Notes under the pieces: generated by a model
Database searches by the model: none
Seen by the model: only the letters and a program-made list of their open reading frames with translations
Told to the model about the DNA's origin: nothing
Part shown: positions 45,652 through 55,232 of the stretch, in pieces
Position numbering within the stretch: the first letter of the stretch is position 1
Layout: every line of letters begins with the position of its first letter
Source of the DNA: an uncultured Gilliamella sp.
GTDB lineage: Bacteria > Pseudomonadota > Gammaproteobacteria > Enterobacterales > Orbaceae
Direction: 5' to 3'
Assembly: GCA_945271295.1 (NCBI GenBank)
Contig: CALYPG010000005.1
Coordinates: 62,001 to 126,000 of the forward strand
Length of the DNA stretch: 64,000 bases
Program-made: the position numbers and the translations under genes

Positions 45652-46470
45652 TTAAAAACGTGCAATGGTTTGGGTAACTAATTTTAAAAATGTTGCTTTA
45701 ACGCGTTCCGCAGTTTCAATTACTTCTTCATGCCCTAAAGGTTGATCCAAAATACCACAAGCCATATTAGTTAAGCAGGAGATGCCAATTGTTTTAATGC
45801 CAGAATGACGTGCTATGATGGCTTCCGGAACGGTTGACATACCGACCGCATCAGCACCTAACACACGGATCATTCTAATTTCTGCTGGGGTTTCGTAAGT
45901 TGGACCTGTCCACCATGCGTATACACCTTGACGTAAAGTGATATTGAGTTCTTTGGCTACCTCAACGACAGTTGCACGTAATTGTTTATTATAGACTTCA
46001 CTGACATCTAAAAATCTCACCCCTAATTCATTATTATTAGGCCCCATTAACGGATTATTAGCGGTAAGATTGATATGATCGGTAATAAGCATTAAATCAC
46101 CAGGTTGGAAACCAGTATTAACCGCACCACAGGCATTAGTAATTATCAGTTTTTCAACGCCAAGCATTTTCATCACCCGCACCGGGAAAGTAACTTGATC
46201 AAGCGTAAAACCTTCGTAATAATGGAAACGTCCTTTCATAGCAACGACGGTTTTATTGCCACTTTTACCAATCACTAATTCATTAGCATGACCAACAGCA
46301 GCAGATTTAGCAAAGTGAGGAATGTCATCATAAGGGATATGCACAGCATCTTCCAAAGTATCAGCAAAAGGCCCTAGTCCTGAACCAAGAATGATCCCAA
46401 TAGTTGGTTTTTGGCTTGTTAGTTGTTGAATATAATTGACTGCTTGTTGAATATCTGCTGTTTTATGCAT
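45652..46470 (-). CDS. Purine nucleoside phosphorylase, trimeric class (PunA/XapA family)
   Basis: 272 residues of the high-molecular-class PNP/MTAP fold. Phosphate loop IGIILGSGLGPFADTL (~24-39), GHANELVIGK, MKGRFHYYEGFTLDQVTFPVRVMKMLGV, TNACGAVNTGFQPGDLMLITDHIN, GPTYETPAEIRMIRVLGADAVGMSTVPEAI and base-binding SCLTNMACGILDQPLGHEEV. This agrees better with B. subtilis PunA than with E. coli XapA, so inosine/guanosine are likelier than xanthosine as substrates. It splits nucleosides with phosphate to base and ribose-1-phosphate. Start ATG with AAAGGA 8 nt upstream. First gene of a two-gene operon with the permease. Confidence 0.92.
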   Translation of the reverse strand: MHKTADIQQAVNYIQQLTSQKPTIGIILGSGLGPFADTLEDAVHIPYDDIPHFAKSAAVGHANELVIGKSGNKTVVAMKGRFHYYEGFTLDQVTFPVRVMKMLGVEKLIITNACGAVNTGFQPGDLMLITDHINLTANNPLMGPNNNELGVRFLDVSEVYNKQLRATVVEVAKELNITLRQGVYAWWTGPTYETPAEIRMIRVLGADAVGMSTVPEAIIARHSGIKTIGISCLTNMACGILDQPLGHEEVIETAERVKATFLKLVTQTIARF

Positions 46471-46549
46471 AACGGTGTCCTTTGAAATTATTTATAGATT
46501 TGAGCTTTGATATTTGTTGGTAAAGTACCATATTTATCTCTTAAATTGT

Positions 46550-46573
46550 TACTGTTTATATTTGTTAACAGTA
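46550..46573. promoter_or_regulatory. Inverted repeat upstream of the PNP gene
   Basis: TACTGTT (46550-46556) and AACAGTA (46567-46573) form a 7-bp dyad with a 10-bp centre, 80 bp upstream of the PNP start. It is placed like an operator for a local repressor; no regulator gene adjoins it and I cannot name the protein. Confidence 0.4.
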
Positions 46574-46662
46574 CTATATCTTGAATTTATATAAGCTTAG
46601 CTTAATTATGCCGACATAGTATGTCATAAACAAAAAAAATAGTAATTTACTTTTCTCCTTAA

Positions 46663-46678
46663 TGAGAAAAAGATCACA
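46663..46678. promoter_or_regulatory. CRP-like site upstream of the nucleoside operon
   Basis: TGAGA, six bases, TCACA: one change from the CRP consensus TGTGA-N6-TCACA. It is ~193 bp upstream of the PNP start codon. Nucleoside catabolism is under CRP in enterobacteria, which supports the reading. Confidence 0.5.
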
Positions 46679-46872
46679 GAATAAAAATTGTTATTAAATA
46701 ATGTGGTTATTATTTATAAGGTTATATTATGATCGTTTATGCAAAATAAAGAAAGAGGCATGTTAAGTATATTATTGAATAATCGTACAATTAGTATTTT
46801 TTCTTTAATTTCCTATTAAGCGTTACATCGCCAAATTTCGTTATAAAGGGTAGTTAGCATAATCTAATAATA

Positions 46873-47685
46873 TTAGTATTGACTGATGCGATCATGAGCG
46901 GAATAAATCACACCTTTATCACCTCGATAAAATCCAACTAAGGTTAAATTACTCTGTTTTGCCATATTCACTGCCATTGAAGTAGCAGCAGAAACAGCCA
47001 ATAAAATTTCAATGCCACAACAGGTTATTTTTTGTACCATTTCATAACTTGCCCGGCTAGAAATCAGTACCACGCCTTTTGGCATTTGGTTATTATTTTG
47101 GCAGTGTTTGGCACGATAACCCAGTAACTTATCCAACGCAACATGACGACCAATATCTTCAAATCCAGCTATAAAATTACCGTGTAAATCAAGCCATACT
47201 GCAGCATGAGTACAGCCGGTTTGTTGCCCCACTAGTTGTACTTGCTTTAAGTAAGTTAGCGAATGGTCAAAATCAGATAATACAATTTTATCGTTAAAAG
47301 ATAAGATCGGCGCTATTTGACAAACTTGATCAATATGTTCCGTACCACAAATACCACAACCAGTGCGCCCAGTTAAGTTACGACGTCTTTCTTTTAAAGC
47401 AATAAAACGACGAGAAGCCAATTCAATATGGACTTCAATTCCCTTAGCAGTTTCAATAATATCAATACCAAAAATATCGTTAACTGATTCTATAATTTTT
47501 TCAGTTAATGAAAAACCGATAGCAAAATAATCAAGATCTTTTGGTGTTGCCATCATCACGACATGTGAAATACCATTATAAATTAATGCTACAGGCTGCT
47601 CGATAGCCAAATAATCATTTTCTGGCAACTGTAATTGATTCGTCTGGAATTTATTTACTGTAATGGTTTCAATGCCGGTACTCAT
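46873..47685 (-). CDS. fdhD: Formate dehydrogenase accessory sulfurtransferase FdhD
   Basis: 270 residues (E. coli FdhD 277). The two sulfur-carrying cysteines are in RNLTGRTGCGICGTEHID (~110-125). Other family segments: EQPVALIYNGISHVVMMATPKDLDYFAIGFSLTEKII, TGCTHAAVWLD, EDIGRHVALDKLLGYR and VLISSRASYEMVQKITCCGIEILLAVSAATSMAVNMAKQ. It moves sulfur from IscS to the molybdenum cofactor of formate dehydrogenase, so it links with the modABC locus. No formate dehydrogenase gene is in the window. Monocistronic; divergent from the DedA gene. Confidence 0.95.
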   Translation of the reverse strand: MSTGIETITVNKFQTNQLQLPENDYLAIEQPVALIYNGISHVVMMATPKDLDYFAIGFSLTEKIIESVNDIFGIDIIETAKGIEVHIELASRRFIALKERRRNLTGRTGCGICGTEHIDQVCQIAPILSFNDKIVLSDFDHSLTYLKQVQLVGQQTGCTHAAVWLDLHGNFIAGFEDIGRHVALDKLLGYRAKHCQNNNQMPKGVVLISSRASYEMVQKITCCGIEILLAVSAATSMAVNMAKQSNLTLVGFYRGDKGVIYSAHDRISQY

Positions 47686-47864
47686 AGTTCATCTCTTGGC
47701 AACGGTGATTTTTAAAAATAGCGTTAGCAATTGTCATGTTGACTAGGCAAGTAATTATGTAATCAATGCTAATCTTCAAGCATAAGTTAACAACCTAAAC
47801 TGCAATTATATTATTATGGTAAAATAACCTACCTTAATCAATTTATAATTTACATAATCAAAAT

Positions 47865-48395
47865 ATGTCATTATCCGAAATTACACATGCAATAATGCAA
47901 TTTATTGAAAATAACCAAATTTGGGCAGTGCCGATTATTTTTGCTTTGGCTTTTGGGGAATCGCTAGCTGTTATTTCATTGCTAGTACCAGCAACAGCAA
48001 TTTTACTTGGGGCTGGCGCATTAATTGGCGCCGGTGCTATTTCGTTGTTACCTGTTTTGATTGCAGCTTCGCTGGGGGCTGTTGTTGGTGATTGGGTTTC
48101 ATATTGGTTGGGTAAGCATTATCATCAAAAGATTATTACTTCATGGCCACTGAATAAGCATCCCAAATTGGTTTATCGTGCTGAACAGTTTTTTCATCGC
48201 TATGGTACATTGGGCGTTTTTATCGGACGATTTTTTGGTCCGCTGCGAGCGATAGTTCCATTAATTGCTGGTACTATGCATATGCCAACAACCAAGTTTA
48301 ACTTTGCCAATATTGCTTCAGCACCGATCTGGGCATTTGTTCTTCTTGCGCCGGGTGCATATGGTGTACCTTGGTTAGAGACGCTTTTTGGCTAA
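47865..48395 (+). CDS. DedA-family membrane protein
   Basis: 176 residues with about four to five membrane helices. DedA signatures: FALAFGESLAVISLLVPATAILLGAGALIGAG near the N-terminus, then ASLGAVVGDWVSYWLGKHYH and the amphipathic FFHRYGTLGVFIGRFFGPLRAIVPLIAGTMHMP (VFIGRFFGP.RA..P..AG). DedA proteins act in lipid carrier or phospholipid recycling and proton-motive-force homeostasis; several paralogues per genome overlap in function, so no symbol is given. Convergent with psd, with a strong terminator between them. Confidence 0.88.
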   Translation: MSLSEITHAIMQFIENNQIWAVPIIFALAFGESLAVISLLVPATAILLGAGALIGAGAISLLPVLIAASLGAVVGDWVSYWLGKHYHQKIITSWPLNKHPKLVYRAEQFFHRYGTLGVFIGRFFGPLRAIVPLIAGTMHMPTTKFNFANIASAPIWAFVLLAPGAYGVPWLETLFG

Positions 48396-48431
48396 CAGTT
48401 AGCCATCATATGATTGAGTTATAGAAAGATA

Positions 48432-48469
48432 TTATGTTCTCTTTAGTTAAATAACTAAAGAGAACAATA
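48432..48469. terminator. Bidirectional terminator between the DedA gene and psd
   Basis: TGTTCTCTTTAGTTA (48435-48449) and TAACTAAAGAGAACA (48452-48466) pair perfectly around AA, and the stem extends three more A-T pairs outward. It is 36 bp after the DedA gene and 12 bp from the psd stop. Outer A/T runs suit both directions. Confidence 0.8.
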
Positions 48470-48480
48470 ATTAATTTAGG

Positions 48481-49329
48481 TTAAATCCTTTCTGCTAATT
48501 TTTGCCCCACACGCGTTATATCACCCACTTTCAAGTTATTGGCAAATTCTACAGTATTTGAAGCAAATAGCGTGATGACAGTGGAACCTAGTTTGAAGCA
48601 TCCCATGTCTTGCCCTTTGGTTAATTTTACTTCACCAGCGTAAGTCCAACGTTTCATAATACCATCACGTGGCGGGGTAATAACGCCTTCCCATTTAACC
48701 TCGATACTACCAACAATGGTTGCACCGACTAAAATTTGCGCCATCGGCCCAAATTCAGTTTCAAATAAGCAAATTACCCGTTCGTTGCGCGCAAAAATAT
48801 TAGGAATACTTTCAGTAGTGGCTTTATTTACGGAAAATAATGTACCTGGAACATAGATCATTTCCCGCAAGATTCCATCACAAGGCATATGAAAGCGGTG
48901 GTAATTTTTAGGCGATAAATAAGTGGTTGCATAAGCCCCATTTTTAAAAAACTTAATCATATCGGGATGACAAGCAACAAGCGATTCTAATGAATAAAAA
49001 TGACCTTTAGCTTGTATGAGTTGTGTATCTTGAATTGAACCAAATTGACTCATTACTCCATCAGCAGGCATCACTATTACATTGTCTGCCTGATCGATAG
49101 GACGAGCACCATCTTTTAACTCGCGAGCAAAAAAGTCATTAAAAGTTTTATAGTCTTTTACATCGTTCAATTGGGCTTCACTTAAATCTACTTTATACAG
49201 TTTACTAAAACCTGTAATCATCCATGTTGTGACTTTACCTAATTGTTTTTTTGCTAGCCAACCGAATATATTGGTTAACAACTGTTTAGGCAGAAGGTAC
49301 TGAATAATTGCTTTTAGCTGATTTAACAT
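48481..49329 (-). CDS. psd: Phosphatidylserine decarboxylase proenzyme
   Basis: 282 residues (E. coli Psd 322 with a longer tail). The self-cleavage site LGST is present in [14 protein letters not shown] near residue 249, giving the pyruvoyl group on Ser. Other motifs: [65 protein letters not shown] (proton-relay His) and FLFAR-like [32 protein letters not shown]. It makes phosphatidylethanolamine on the inner membrane. AGGGAG precedes the ATG. Divergent from rhaB. Confidence 0.95.
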   Translation of the reverse strand: MLNQLKAIIQYLLPKQLLTNIFGWLAKKQLGKVTTWMITGFSKLYKVDLSEAQLNDVKDYKTFNDFFARELKDGARPIDQADNVIVMPADGVMSQFGSIQDTQLIQAKGHFYSLESLVACHPDMIKFFKNGAYATTYLSPKNYHRFHMPCDGILREMIYVPGTLFSVNKATTESIPNIFARNERVICLFETEFGPMAQILVGATIVGSIEVKWEGVITPPRDGIMKRWTYAGEVKLTKGQDMGCFKLGSTVITLFASNTVEFANNLKVGDITRVGQKLAERI

Positions 49330-49413
49330 TTATTACTCCCTAATTATGATCGAAGTAAATAATTATAACAAATATTTACAAAGAATGTGTGAATCCCCCA
49401 CTATTTGATTATT

Positions 49414-49429
49414 TGTGGTATGGATCACA
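49414..49429 (+). promoter_or_regulatory. CRP-like site upstream of rhaB
   Basis: TGTGG, six bases, TCACA: one change from TGTGA-N6-TCACA. It lies about 110-125 bp before the rhaB start and 85 bp before psd. Since E. coli rhaBAD needs CRP with RhaS, this is a likely CRP site for the rhamnose operon. RhaS half-sites should lie between it and rhaB but I cannot define them. Confidence 0.6.
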
Positions 49430-49538
49430 CAGATTTTAAATATTTTGCCAATTAGGCTTAAACAATGGCAACCGTTTAAAAGCTATTTTAATCATTCCAC
49501 ATTACATTATATCTATCTTAATAATAGGGATGATGATA

Positions 49539-50960
49539 ATGGCGGATAGATATATTGCAGCTATCGATTTAGGTGCCTCTAGCGGTAGAGTAATGTTGTC
49601 ATGTTATCAACAACAAACACAGCAGTTAACGCTTAAAGAAATATATCGATTTAGTAATACAGTTAAACAACTTGGATCAAATTTTTGTTGGGATCTGGCT
49701 TATATCGAACAACAAATATTGATTGGATTAAATATAATCCTTGATCAAAACATCAAACTTGACAGTATTGGTATTGATACTTGGGGTGTGGATTATGTGC
49801 TACTAGATAAAGATGGCAATCTAGTCGGCCCTACGTATTCTTATCGCGATCATCGAACTGATAATATTATGCATCAAGTCCAACAAGAACTTGGTACAGA
49901 AAATATCTATCAAAAAACCGGTATTCAATTTTTAACATTTAATACTCTTTATCAACTTAAAGCGATGATGTTAGAACAGCCAAATTGGCTATCACAAGTC
50001 ACTAATTTGGTGATGATTCCCGATTACCTCATTTATAGATTAACCGGTAAGCTTAATTGTGAATATACCAATGCTACCACTACCCAATTGGTCAATATTA
50101 CCACTAATGATTGGGATAATGATTTTCTTAGTTATCTTGGTTTACCACGTCAATGGTTTGGCGATATTCAATCACCCGGCAATATAGTCGGGTATTGGCA
50201 AAGCGCCAAAGGTGATCAAATTCCTGTTATTGCTGTTGCGAGTCATGATACTGCAAGTGCAGTTATCGCAGCGCCACTAAGTCATCAAAATTGTGCATAT
50301 TTGTGTTCGGGAACTTGGTCGTTAATGGGTATTGAGTCCAAAACGCCAGTTACTGGATCAGAAGCATTAATAAGCAATATCACTAATGAAGGTGGCGTTA
50401 ATGGTCATTATCGAGTGCTTAAAAATATTATGGGTTTATGGTTATTTCAGCGAGTATGTGCAGAACATAATGTTAAAGAAATCGTACCGTTGATTGAACT
50501 TGCTAAAAAAGAACAGCCATTTTTATACCTTGTCAATCCAAACGATCCAAGATTTTTAAACCCAGAATCAATGACAGAGGCAATCAAACAAATTTGTTTA
50601 GAAAATAGCCATAACGATAGCAATAACATACCTCAAAGCCTCCCCCAATTAGTTCGTTGTATCTTTGATAGTTTAGCGATGCTTTATAAAGATGTCATAG
50701 ACCAACTTTCATCGTTAAGCAAACAACCAATTAAAACGTTACATATTGTTGGTGGTGGTTGCCAAAATGAATTTTTGAATCAGTTATGTGCCGATATTTG
50801 CCACATAAATGTTACTGCTGGCCCTATTGAATCTTCAGCATTAGGCAATATTGGTTATCAACTTATTTCATTAGGGGATATCAAAGATGTTACAACTTTA
50901 CGTCGCATCATAGCCCAAAATTTTAATACAAAATATTATTCCCCCAAAGAGAACAATTAA
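49539..50960 (+). CDS. rhaB: Rhamnulokinase
   Basis: About 473 residues (E. coli RhaB 489). Several ATGs occur together (49530, 49533, 49539). I favour 49539 because an AGGG ribosome site lies ~9 nt before it and the protein then begins [19 protein letters not shown], as homologues do. FGGY-kinase features: phosphate-1 loop [80 protein letters not shown] and the adenosine motif [16 protein letters not shown]. It phosphorylates L-rhamnulose at O1. First gene of rhaBAD-fucO-rhaM. Confidence 0.95.
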   Translation: MADRYIAAIDLGASSGRVMLSCYQQQTQQLTLKEIYRFSNTVKQLGSNFCWDLAYIEQQILIGLNIILDQNIKLDSIGIDTWGVDYVLLDKDGNLVGPTYSYRDHRTDNIMHQVQQELGTENIYQKTGIQFLTFNTLYQLKAMMLEQPNWLSQVTNLVMIPDYLIYRLTGKLNCEYTNATTTQLVNITTNDWDNDFLSYLGLPRQWFGDIQSPGNIVGYWQSAKGDQIPVIAVASHDTASAVIAAPLSHQNCAYLCSGTWSLMGIESKTPVTGSEALISNITNEGGVNGHYRVLKNIMGLWLFQRVCAEHNVKEIVPLIELAKKEQPFLYLVNPNDPRFLNPESMTEAIKQICLENSHNDSNNIPQSLPQLVRCIFDSLAMLYKDVIDQLSSLSKQPIKTLHIVGGGCQNEFLNQLCADICHINVTAGPIESSALGNIGYQLISLGDIKDVTTLRRIIAQNFNTKYYSPKENN

Positions 50961-50997
50961 CTACAAAAAAATTACTTACTTTATCAAGGAGCAACAA

Positions 50998-52248
50998 ATG
51001 AGTGTAATTGACAATGCCTACCAGATCGCCAAAGCAAGATTTGCCGAAATAGGTGTCGATACCGATGCGGCAATTGCTATGATGGTTAAATTACCGATAT
51101 CTGTTCATTGCTGGCAGGGTGATGATGTCGCCGGTTTTGAAAATCAATCAGGTGATTTGACCGGTGGTATACAAGCAACAGGTAATTACCCCGGTAAAGC
51201 TCGCACCGCACAAGAACTCCGTTCTGATTTAGATAAAGCATTTGACCTTATTCCTGGACCGAAAAGATTAAATTTACATGCATGTTATTTAGAATCGGAT
51301 CAAAAAGTGGATCGTAATGAAGTAAAACCTGAACATTTTACTAATTGGGTAAATTGGGCAAAACAGCAAAAAATCGGATTAGACTTTAATCCAACTTATT
51401 TTTCTCACCCTTTAAGTAGTGATGGTACATTAACGCATACCAATAATGAAATTCGTCAATTTTGGATCGATCATGGTAAAGCTTGCCGTAAAGTATCGGA
51501 ATATTTTGGGAGAGAATTAGGTACGGCATCAGTAATGAATATCTGGTTACCAGATGGTATGAAAGATATTACTGTTGATAAATTTGCACCAAGACAACGT
51601 TTATTAGAATCGTTAGATGACATTATTAGTGAAAAAATAGACACAAAATTCCATATCGATGCCGTTGAAAGTAAATTATTTGGTATCGGTTTAGAATCTT
51701 ATACTGCTGGATCGAATGAATTTTACTTAGCTTATGCTACTTCACGTAAAACCGCACTTTGTTTAGATGCCGGTCACTTTCATCCAACTGAAGTTATTTC
51801 GGATAAAATTTCAGCGGTGATGCCATTTGTTGAACATTTGTTATTACACGTTAGCCGCCCAGTACGTTGGGATAGTGATCATGTGGTACTGTTTGATGAT
51901 GAAACTCAAAATATTGCTAGCGAAATCATTCGTAACAATTTATTTAACCGAGTCCATATTGGTTTAGATTTCTTTGATGCCTCAATTAATCGCATTGCCG
52001 CTTGGGTTATTGGTACACGTAATATGAAAAAATGTTTGTTAAAAGCGTTATTGGAGCCTACTGCACAACTTAAAAAAATGGAACATGATCGCGACTTTAC
52101 TTCTCGATTAGCATTATTAGAAGAGCAAAAGTCCCTACCATGGCAAGCTGTTTGGGACAAGTATTGTCAGCTAAATGATGTACCAATTGGTAGTGCATGG
52201 TTGGATGAGGTTCGTCAATACGAAAAAACGGTATTAAGTCAACGATAA
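50998..52248 (+). CDS. rhaA: L-rhamnose isomerase
   Basis: 416 residues (E. coli RhaA 419). The (beta/alpha)8 metalloenzyme signatures are clear: [14 protein letters not shown] near the N-terminus, [82 protein letters not shown] (metal ligands) and [21 protein letters not shown]. It converts L-rhamnose to L-rhamnulose with Mn2+. AAGGAGCAA lies 7-9 nt before the ATG. Second gene of the operon; rhaD begins 13 bp after its stop. Confidence 0.97.
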   Translation: MSVIDNAYQIAKARFAEIGVDTDAAIAMMVKLPISVHCWQGDDVAGFENQSGDLTGGIQATGNYPGKARTAQELRSDLDKAFDLIPGPKRLNLHACYLESDQKVDRNEVKPEHFTNWVNWAKQQKIGLDFNPTYFSHPLSSDGTLTHTNNEIRQFWIDHGKACRKVSEYFGRELGTASVMNIWLPDGMKDITVDKFAPRQRLLESLDDIISEKIDTKFHIDAVESKLFGIGLESYTAGSNEFYLAYATSRKTALCLDAGHFHPTEVISDKISAVMPFVEHLLLHVSRPVRWDSDHVVLFDDETQNIASEIIRNNLFNRVHIGLDFFDASINRIAAWVIGTRNMKKCLLKALLEPTAQLKKMEHDRDFTSRLALLEEQKSLPWQAVWDKYCQLNDVPIGSAWLDEVRQYEKTVLSQR

Positions 52249-52261
52249 TAAGGTGAATACA

Positions 52262-53086
52262 ATGCAACAAATTCTCTCTTCATGGTTTGTACAAGGCATG
52301 ATTAAAGCTACTTATGATATGTGGTTAAAAGGTTGGGATGAACGTAATGGTGGTAATGTTAGTTTACGATTACTTGACAGTGATGTAACGTCATTTCAAA
52401 GTGATTTTTATGCAAATCCACGCCATGTTTCTTTAACTCAAGATGTGAGCAAGCTTGCTAATCAATACTTTATCGTAACAGGTTCTGGTAAATTTTTCCG
52501 TAATGTCATTCTTGATCCCGCTGATACTTTAGCGGTAGTGAAAATAGATGAACAAGGTAAAGGTTATTACATTATGTGGGGGCTAATAAACGGCGGAACA
52601 CCAACTTCTGAGCTTGCTGCGCATTTACAATCCCATATTGTTCGCATGGAAAAAAGCCAAGGTAAAGATCGCGTTATTATGCATTGCCATGCGACTAACT
52701 TAATTGCTTTAACTTATGTATTAGAACTTGATAGCGCCGTAATAACCAGACTATTATGGGAAATGAGTACTGAGTGTTTGGTGGTTTTCCCCGATGGCGT
52801 TGGCGTGGTACCTTGGATGGTTCCCGGTAAAGATGAAATTGGTTATGCCACCGCCAAACAAATGGCTAAGCATACCTTAGTATTATGGGCTTTTCATGGT
52901 GTATTTGGTACAGGTCCAAGTTTAGATGAAGCATTTGGTTTAATTGATACAGCAGAAAAATCCGCCGAAGTATTAGTAAAAGTCATGTCTATGGGCGGTA
53001 AACGGCAAACTATTTCTGTTGAACAATTTAGACACTTAGCTGAACGTTTTGGCGTTAATCCTATGGAAGATGCTTTAAAAGTATAA
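52262..53086 (+). CDS. rhaD: Rhamnulose-1-phosphate aldolase
   Basis: 274 residues from the ATG at 52262, the exact length of E. coli RhaD; AAGG sits 8 nt upstream. A GTG at 52253 would add three residues. Class II aldolase: [61 protein letters not shown] (catalytic Glu), zinc ligands in [14 protein letters not shown] and the third His in [29 protein letters not shown]. It splits L-rhamnulose-1-phosphate to DHAP and L-lactaldehyde. A ~500-bp stretch holding a decayed gene separates it from fucO. Confidence 0.96.
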   Translation: MQQILSSWFVQGMIKATYDMWLKGWDERNGGNVSLRLLDSDVTSFQSDFYANPRHVSLTQDVSKLANQYFIVTGSGKFFRNVILDPADTLAVVKIDEQGKGYYIMWGLINGGTPTSELAAHLQSHIVRMEKSQGKDRVIMHCHATNLIALTYVLELDSAVITRLLWEMSTECLVVFPDGVGVVPWMVPGKDEIGYATAKQMAKHTLVLWAFHGVFGTGPSLDEAFGLIDTAEKSAEVLVKVMSMGGKRQTISVEQFRHLAERFGVNPMEDALKV

Positions 53087-53204
53087 TATTTTAATGTTTA
53101 TTTAAATGAAAAGGCAAAGAGCAGGGCAATAAGGTAACCTTCCGGAATTTGAGGAGTTTGTTAATGCTACTTAAGTAACATATTTTTTATACCTTAAAAA
53201 AATA
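53087..53204. other. Non-coding stretch after rhaD
   Basis: AT-rich sequence after the rhaD stop, without a hairpin plus T-run or an ORF. It leads into the decayed gene listed at 53205-53600. Confidence 0.4.
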
Positions 53205-53600
53205 AAAAAAATGGGTATTTGGCAATGGTGCAGTTAATAGGTATTTTAAATGGATTGTTTTACGTTGAATGATTGTTTTTTGGATTAACTAATTAACGAA
53301 TTTATTGTGAGATCTTTGTTTGTGTAGCGTAAATATGCTTGTGCTGATATTTCTTATGCGAGTTATATAAAGGACTTTTGCTGTGGTAAGAAGATTGGTT
53401 CATGGCAATCTTATTTACTCTCCTTATATATGTTGGCTAATGTTATACCTGCAACTTTAAATTTCATTGAAGAATTTTGGATTAATCTTAACAAGTAAAA
53501 TAGCATAGGCAAACAAACAGTATGGATACTTAGTATTGGATGATTATTGTTATTGCCAATATTATTGGTCTTAGTTTGGCAAATTAATAAAGAGGAGTAA
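53205..53600 (+). pseudogene. Decayed membrane transporter-like gene between rhaD and fucO
   Basis: One frame from 53331 to the TAA at 53598 reads as a hydrophobic protein broken by only two stops, TAA at 53496 and TGA at 53541. The readable pieces include IGSWQSYLLSLYMLANVIP then ATLNFIEEFW, followed by VWILSIG-stop-LLLLPILLVLVWQINKEE. The TGA is one base from a Trp codon. Another frame upstream gives VQLIGILNGLFYV. The end of the frame overlaps the AGGAG ribosome site of fucO, as a real operon gene would. Given the position, a rhamnose or lactaldehyde-linked permease is the likeliest origin, which is inference. Confidence 0.6.
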
Positions 53601-53603
53601 TGT

Positions 53604-54758
53604 ATGTCTTATCGTATGATTTTAAATGAAACATCTTATTTTGGTGCAGGTTCAATTAGTAATCTTGTGGATGAAGTAAAAAAACGAAGTTTTAAAAAAG
53701 CATTGGTGGTAACCGATAAAGATTTAATCAAATTTAATGTAGCAACCAAAGTTACCAGTTTATTAGATCAAAATGGACTAATGTATCAAATTTTTGATGA
53801 AGTCATGCCTAATCCAACTATCGGTATTGTTCAAAAAGGAGTTGATATATTTAAACAATCTGGCGCTGATTATCTAATAGCAATTGGTGGTGGTTCACCA
53901 CAAGATACCGCAAAAGCGATTGGTATTATTATTAATAACCCTGAATTTGCTGATGTGCGTAGTTTAGAAGGTGTGGCACCCACTAAAAAACCGTCCGTGC
54001 CAATTATAGCTATCCCAACCACAGCGGGCACAGCTGCCGAAGTAACGATTAATTATGTAATCACCGACGAAGAGAAGAAACGCAAATTTGTTTGTGTTGA
54101 TCCGCATGATATTCCGGTGGTTGCAATTGTTGATTCTGAAATGATGGCTAGCATGCCAGCGAGTTTAAAAGCAGCAACAGGAGTGGATGCATTAACGCAT
54201 GCTATTGAAGGTTATATTACCAAAGGTGCCTGGGAATTGTCAGATATGTTCCATCTTAAAGCGATCGAAGTGATTTCTCGTTCATTACGCGATTCAGTTA
54301 AAGGTGTAGCAAAAGGCGTTGAAGATATGGCATTAGGCCAATATATTGCAGGAATGGGATTTTCTAACGTTGGTTTAGGGTTAGTGCATGGTATGGCACA
54401 TCCATTAGGTGCTTTTTATGGTACACCACATGGGGTTGCTAATGCAGTCTTATTGCCACATATAATGGCTTATAATGCTGAATTTACCGCTGATAAATAT
54501 CGGAATATTGCTAAAGCAATGGGCGTAAAAGGTACTGAAGCTATGAGCACACAAGCGGCTAGACAAGCGGCAGTTGAGGCGGTTAAACAACTTAATAAAG
54601 ATGTCGGCATTCCCGCCACATTAAAGGAAATTGGCGTGAAAAAAGAGGATATCGCCGCTTTAGCTCAAGCCGCCTTTGCTGATGTTTGTACCGGTGGCAA
54701 CCCTCGCGATACCAATATTAAAGAAATCGAAGAATTGTATCTTTCAGTGTATCATTAA
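53604..54758 (+). CDS. fucO: Lactaldehyde reductase (1,2-propanediol oxidoreductase)
   Basis: 384 residues (E. coli FucO 382). Group III iron-dependent alcohol dehydrogenase: NAD-binding ADYLIAIGGGSPQDTAKAIGI, AIPTTAGTAAEVTINYVITDEEKKRKFVCVDPHDIP, and iron ligands in ATGVDALTHAIEGYIT (Asp, His) and GLVHGMAHPLGAFYGTPHGVANAVLLPH (His, His). It reduces L-lactaldehyde from RhaD to 1,2-propanediol with NADH under anaerobic conditions. AGAGGAG is 6-8 nt before the ATG. Placement in a rha operon rather than a fuc operon fits a lineage using it for rhamnose fermentation. Confidence 0.95.
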   Translation: MSYRMILNETSYFGAGSISNLVDEVKKRSFKKALVVTDKDLIKFNVATKVTSLLDQNGLMYQIFDEVMPNPTIGIVQKGVDIFKQSGADYLIAIGGGSPQDTAKAIGIIINNPEFADVRSLEGVAPTKKPSVPIIAIPTTAGTAAEVTINYVITDEEKKRKFVCVDPHDIPVVAIVDSEMMASMPASLKAATGVDALTHAIEGYITKGAWELSDMFHLKAIEVISRSLRDSVKGVAKGVEDMALGQYIAGMGFSNVGLGLVHGMAHPLGAFYGTPHGVANAVLLPHIMAYNAEFTADKYRNIAKAMGVKGTEAMSTQAARQAAVEAVKQLNKDVGIPATLKEIGVKKEDIAALAQAAFADVCTGGNPRDTNIKEIEELYLSVYH

Positions 54759-54777
54759 TTGTTTGCAATGCTTACAG

Positions 54778-54818
54778 GGGAATGGCTTATAGAGCAATAT
54801 TAGTGCTATTCCCTTTAG
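54778..54818 (+). terminator. Hairpin between fucO and rhaM
   Basis: GGGAATGGC (54778-54786) pairs with GCTATTCCC (54805-54813), one G-U pair, then TTTAGG. It follows the fucO stop by 19 bp and precedes rhaM by 40 bp; it may cause partial termination or protect an upstream mRNA end. Confidence 0.55.
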
Positions 54819-54852
54819 GCTCAAACTCTAAGCTAATATATAGGGAATAACT

Positions 54853-55167
54853 ATGCTTCGAAAAGCATCTATAATGCAAATTAACCCGGACAAACATGCC
54901 GAATATAAAAAACGCCATGACGAAATATTTCCAGAACTTGTTGAAGTATTAAAAGCCCATGGTGCACATAATTACTCAATTTTTTTAGATGCTAAACGGA
55001 ATCTATTATTTGCATATGTGGAAATTGAATCTGAAGAGCGTTGGAATGCCGTTGCCCAAACTACAGCTTGTCAAAAATGGTGGGCATTTATGCAAGATAT
55101 TATGCCAAGCAATGCTGATAATAGCCCCATAAGTGAAGCGCTTTTACCAGTTTTCTATCTTGAATAA
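54853..55167 (+). CDS. rhaM: L-rhamnose mutarotase
   Basis: 104 residues, identical in length to E. coli Rha[85 protein letters not shown] contains the catalytic His in KKRHDEI, the Tyr in NYSIFL and the WW pair. It interconverts alpha and beta anomers of L-rhamnose, giving RhaA its preferred form. Last gene of the operon; a long hairpin follows, then the convergent rhaR. Confidence 0.95.
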   Translation: MLRKASIMQINPDKHAEYKKRHDEIFPELVEVLKAHGAHNYSIFLDAKRNLLFAYVEIESEERWNAVAQTTACQKWWAFMQDIMPSNADNSPISEALLPVFYLE

Positions 55168-55176
55168 AATGTTATA

Positions 55177-55230
55177 ACTCTCTTTACCGCAAACCTAAAT
55201 ATACTTATAAAACAGCGAGTATAAGAGAGT
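55177..55230. terminator. Hairpin between rhaM and rhaR
   Basis: ACTCTCTT (55177-55184) pairs with AAGAGAGT (55223-55230); an inner ATACT...AGTAT arm extends the structure. It fills the gap between two convergent genes, so bidirectional termination is likely, although the T-runs are short. Confidence 0.5.
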
Positions 55231-55232
55231 GA

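Larger units (their letters stand above)
46471..46872. other. Intergenic region upstream of the nucleoside operon
   Basis: 402 bp without a gene between the 3' end of fdhD and the PNP gene. It has an inverted repeat TACTGTT...AACAGTA (46550-46573), a short dyad GACAT-AGT-ATGTC (46613-46625) and a CRP-like site (46663-46678). Any of these may control the PNP-permease operon. Confidence 0.55.
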
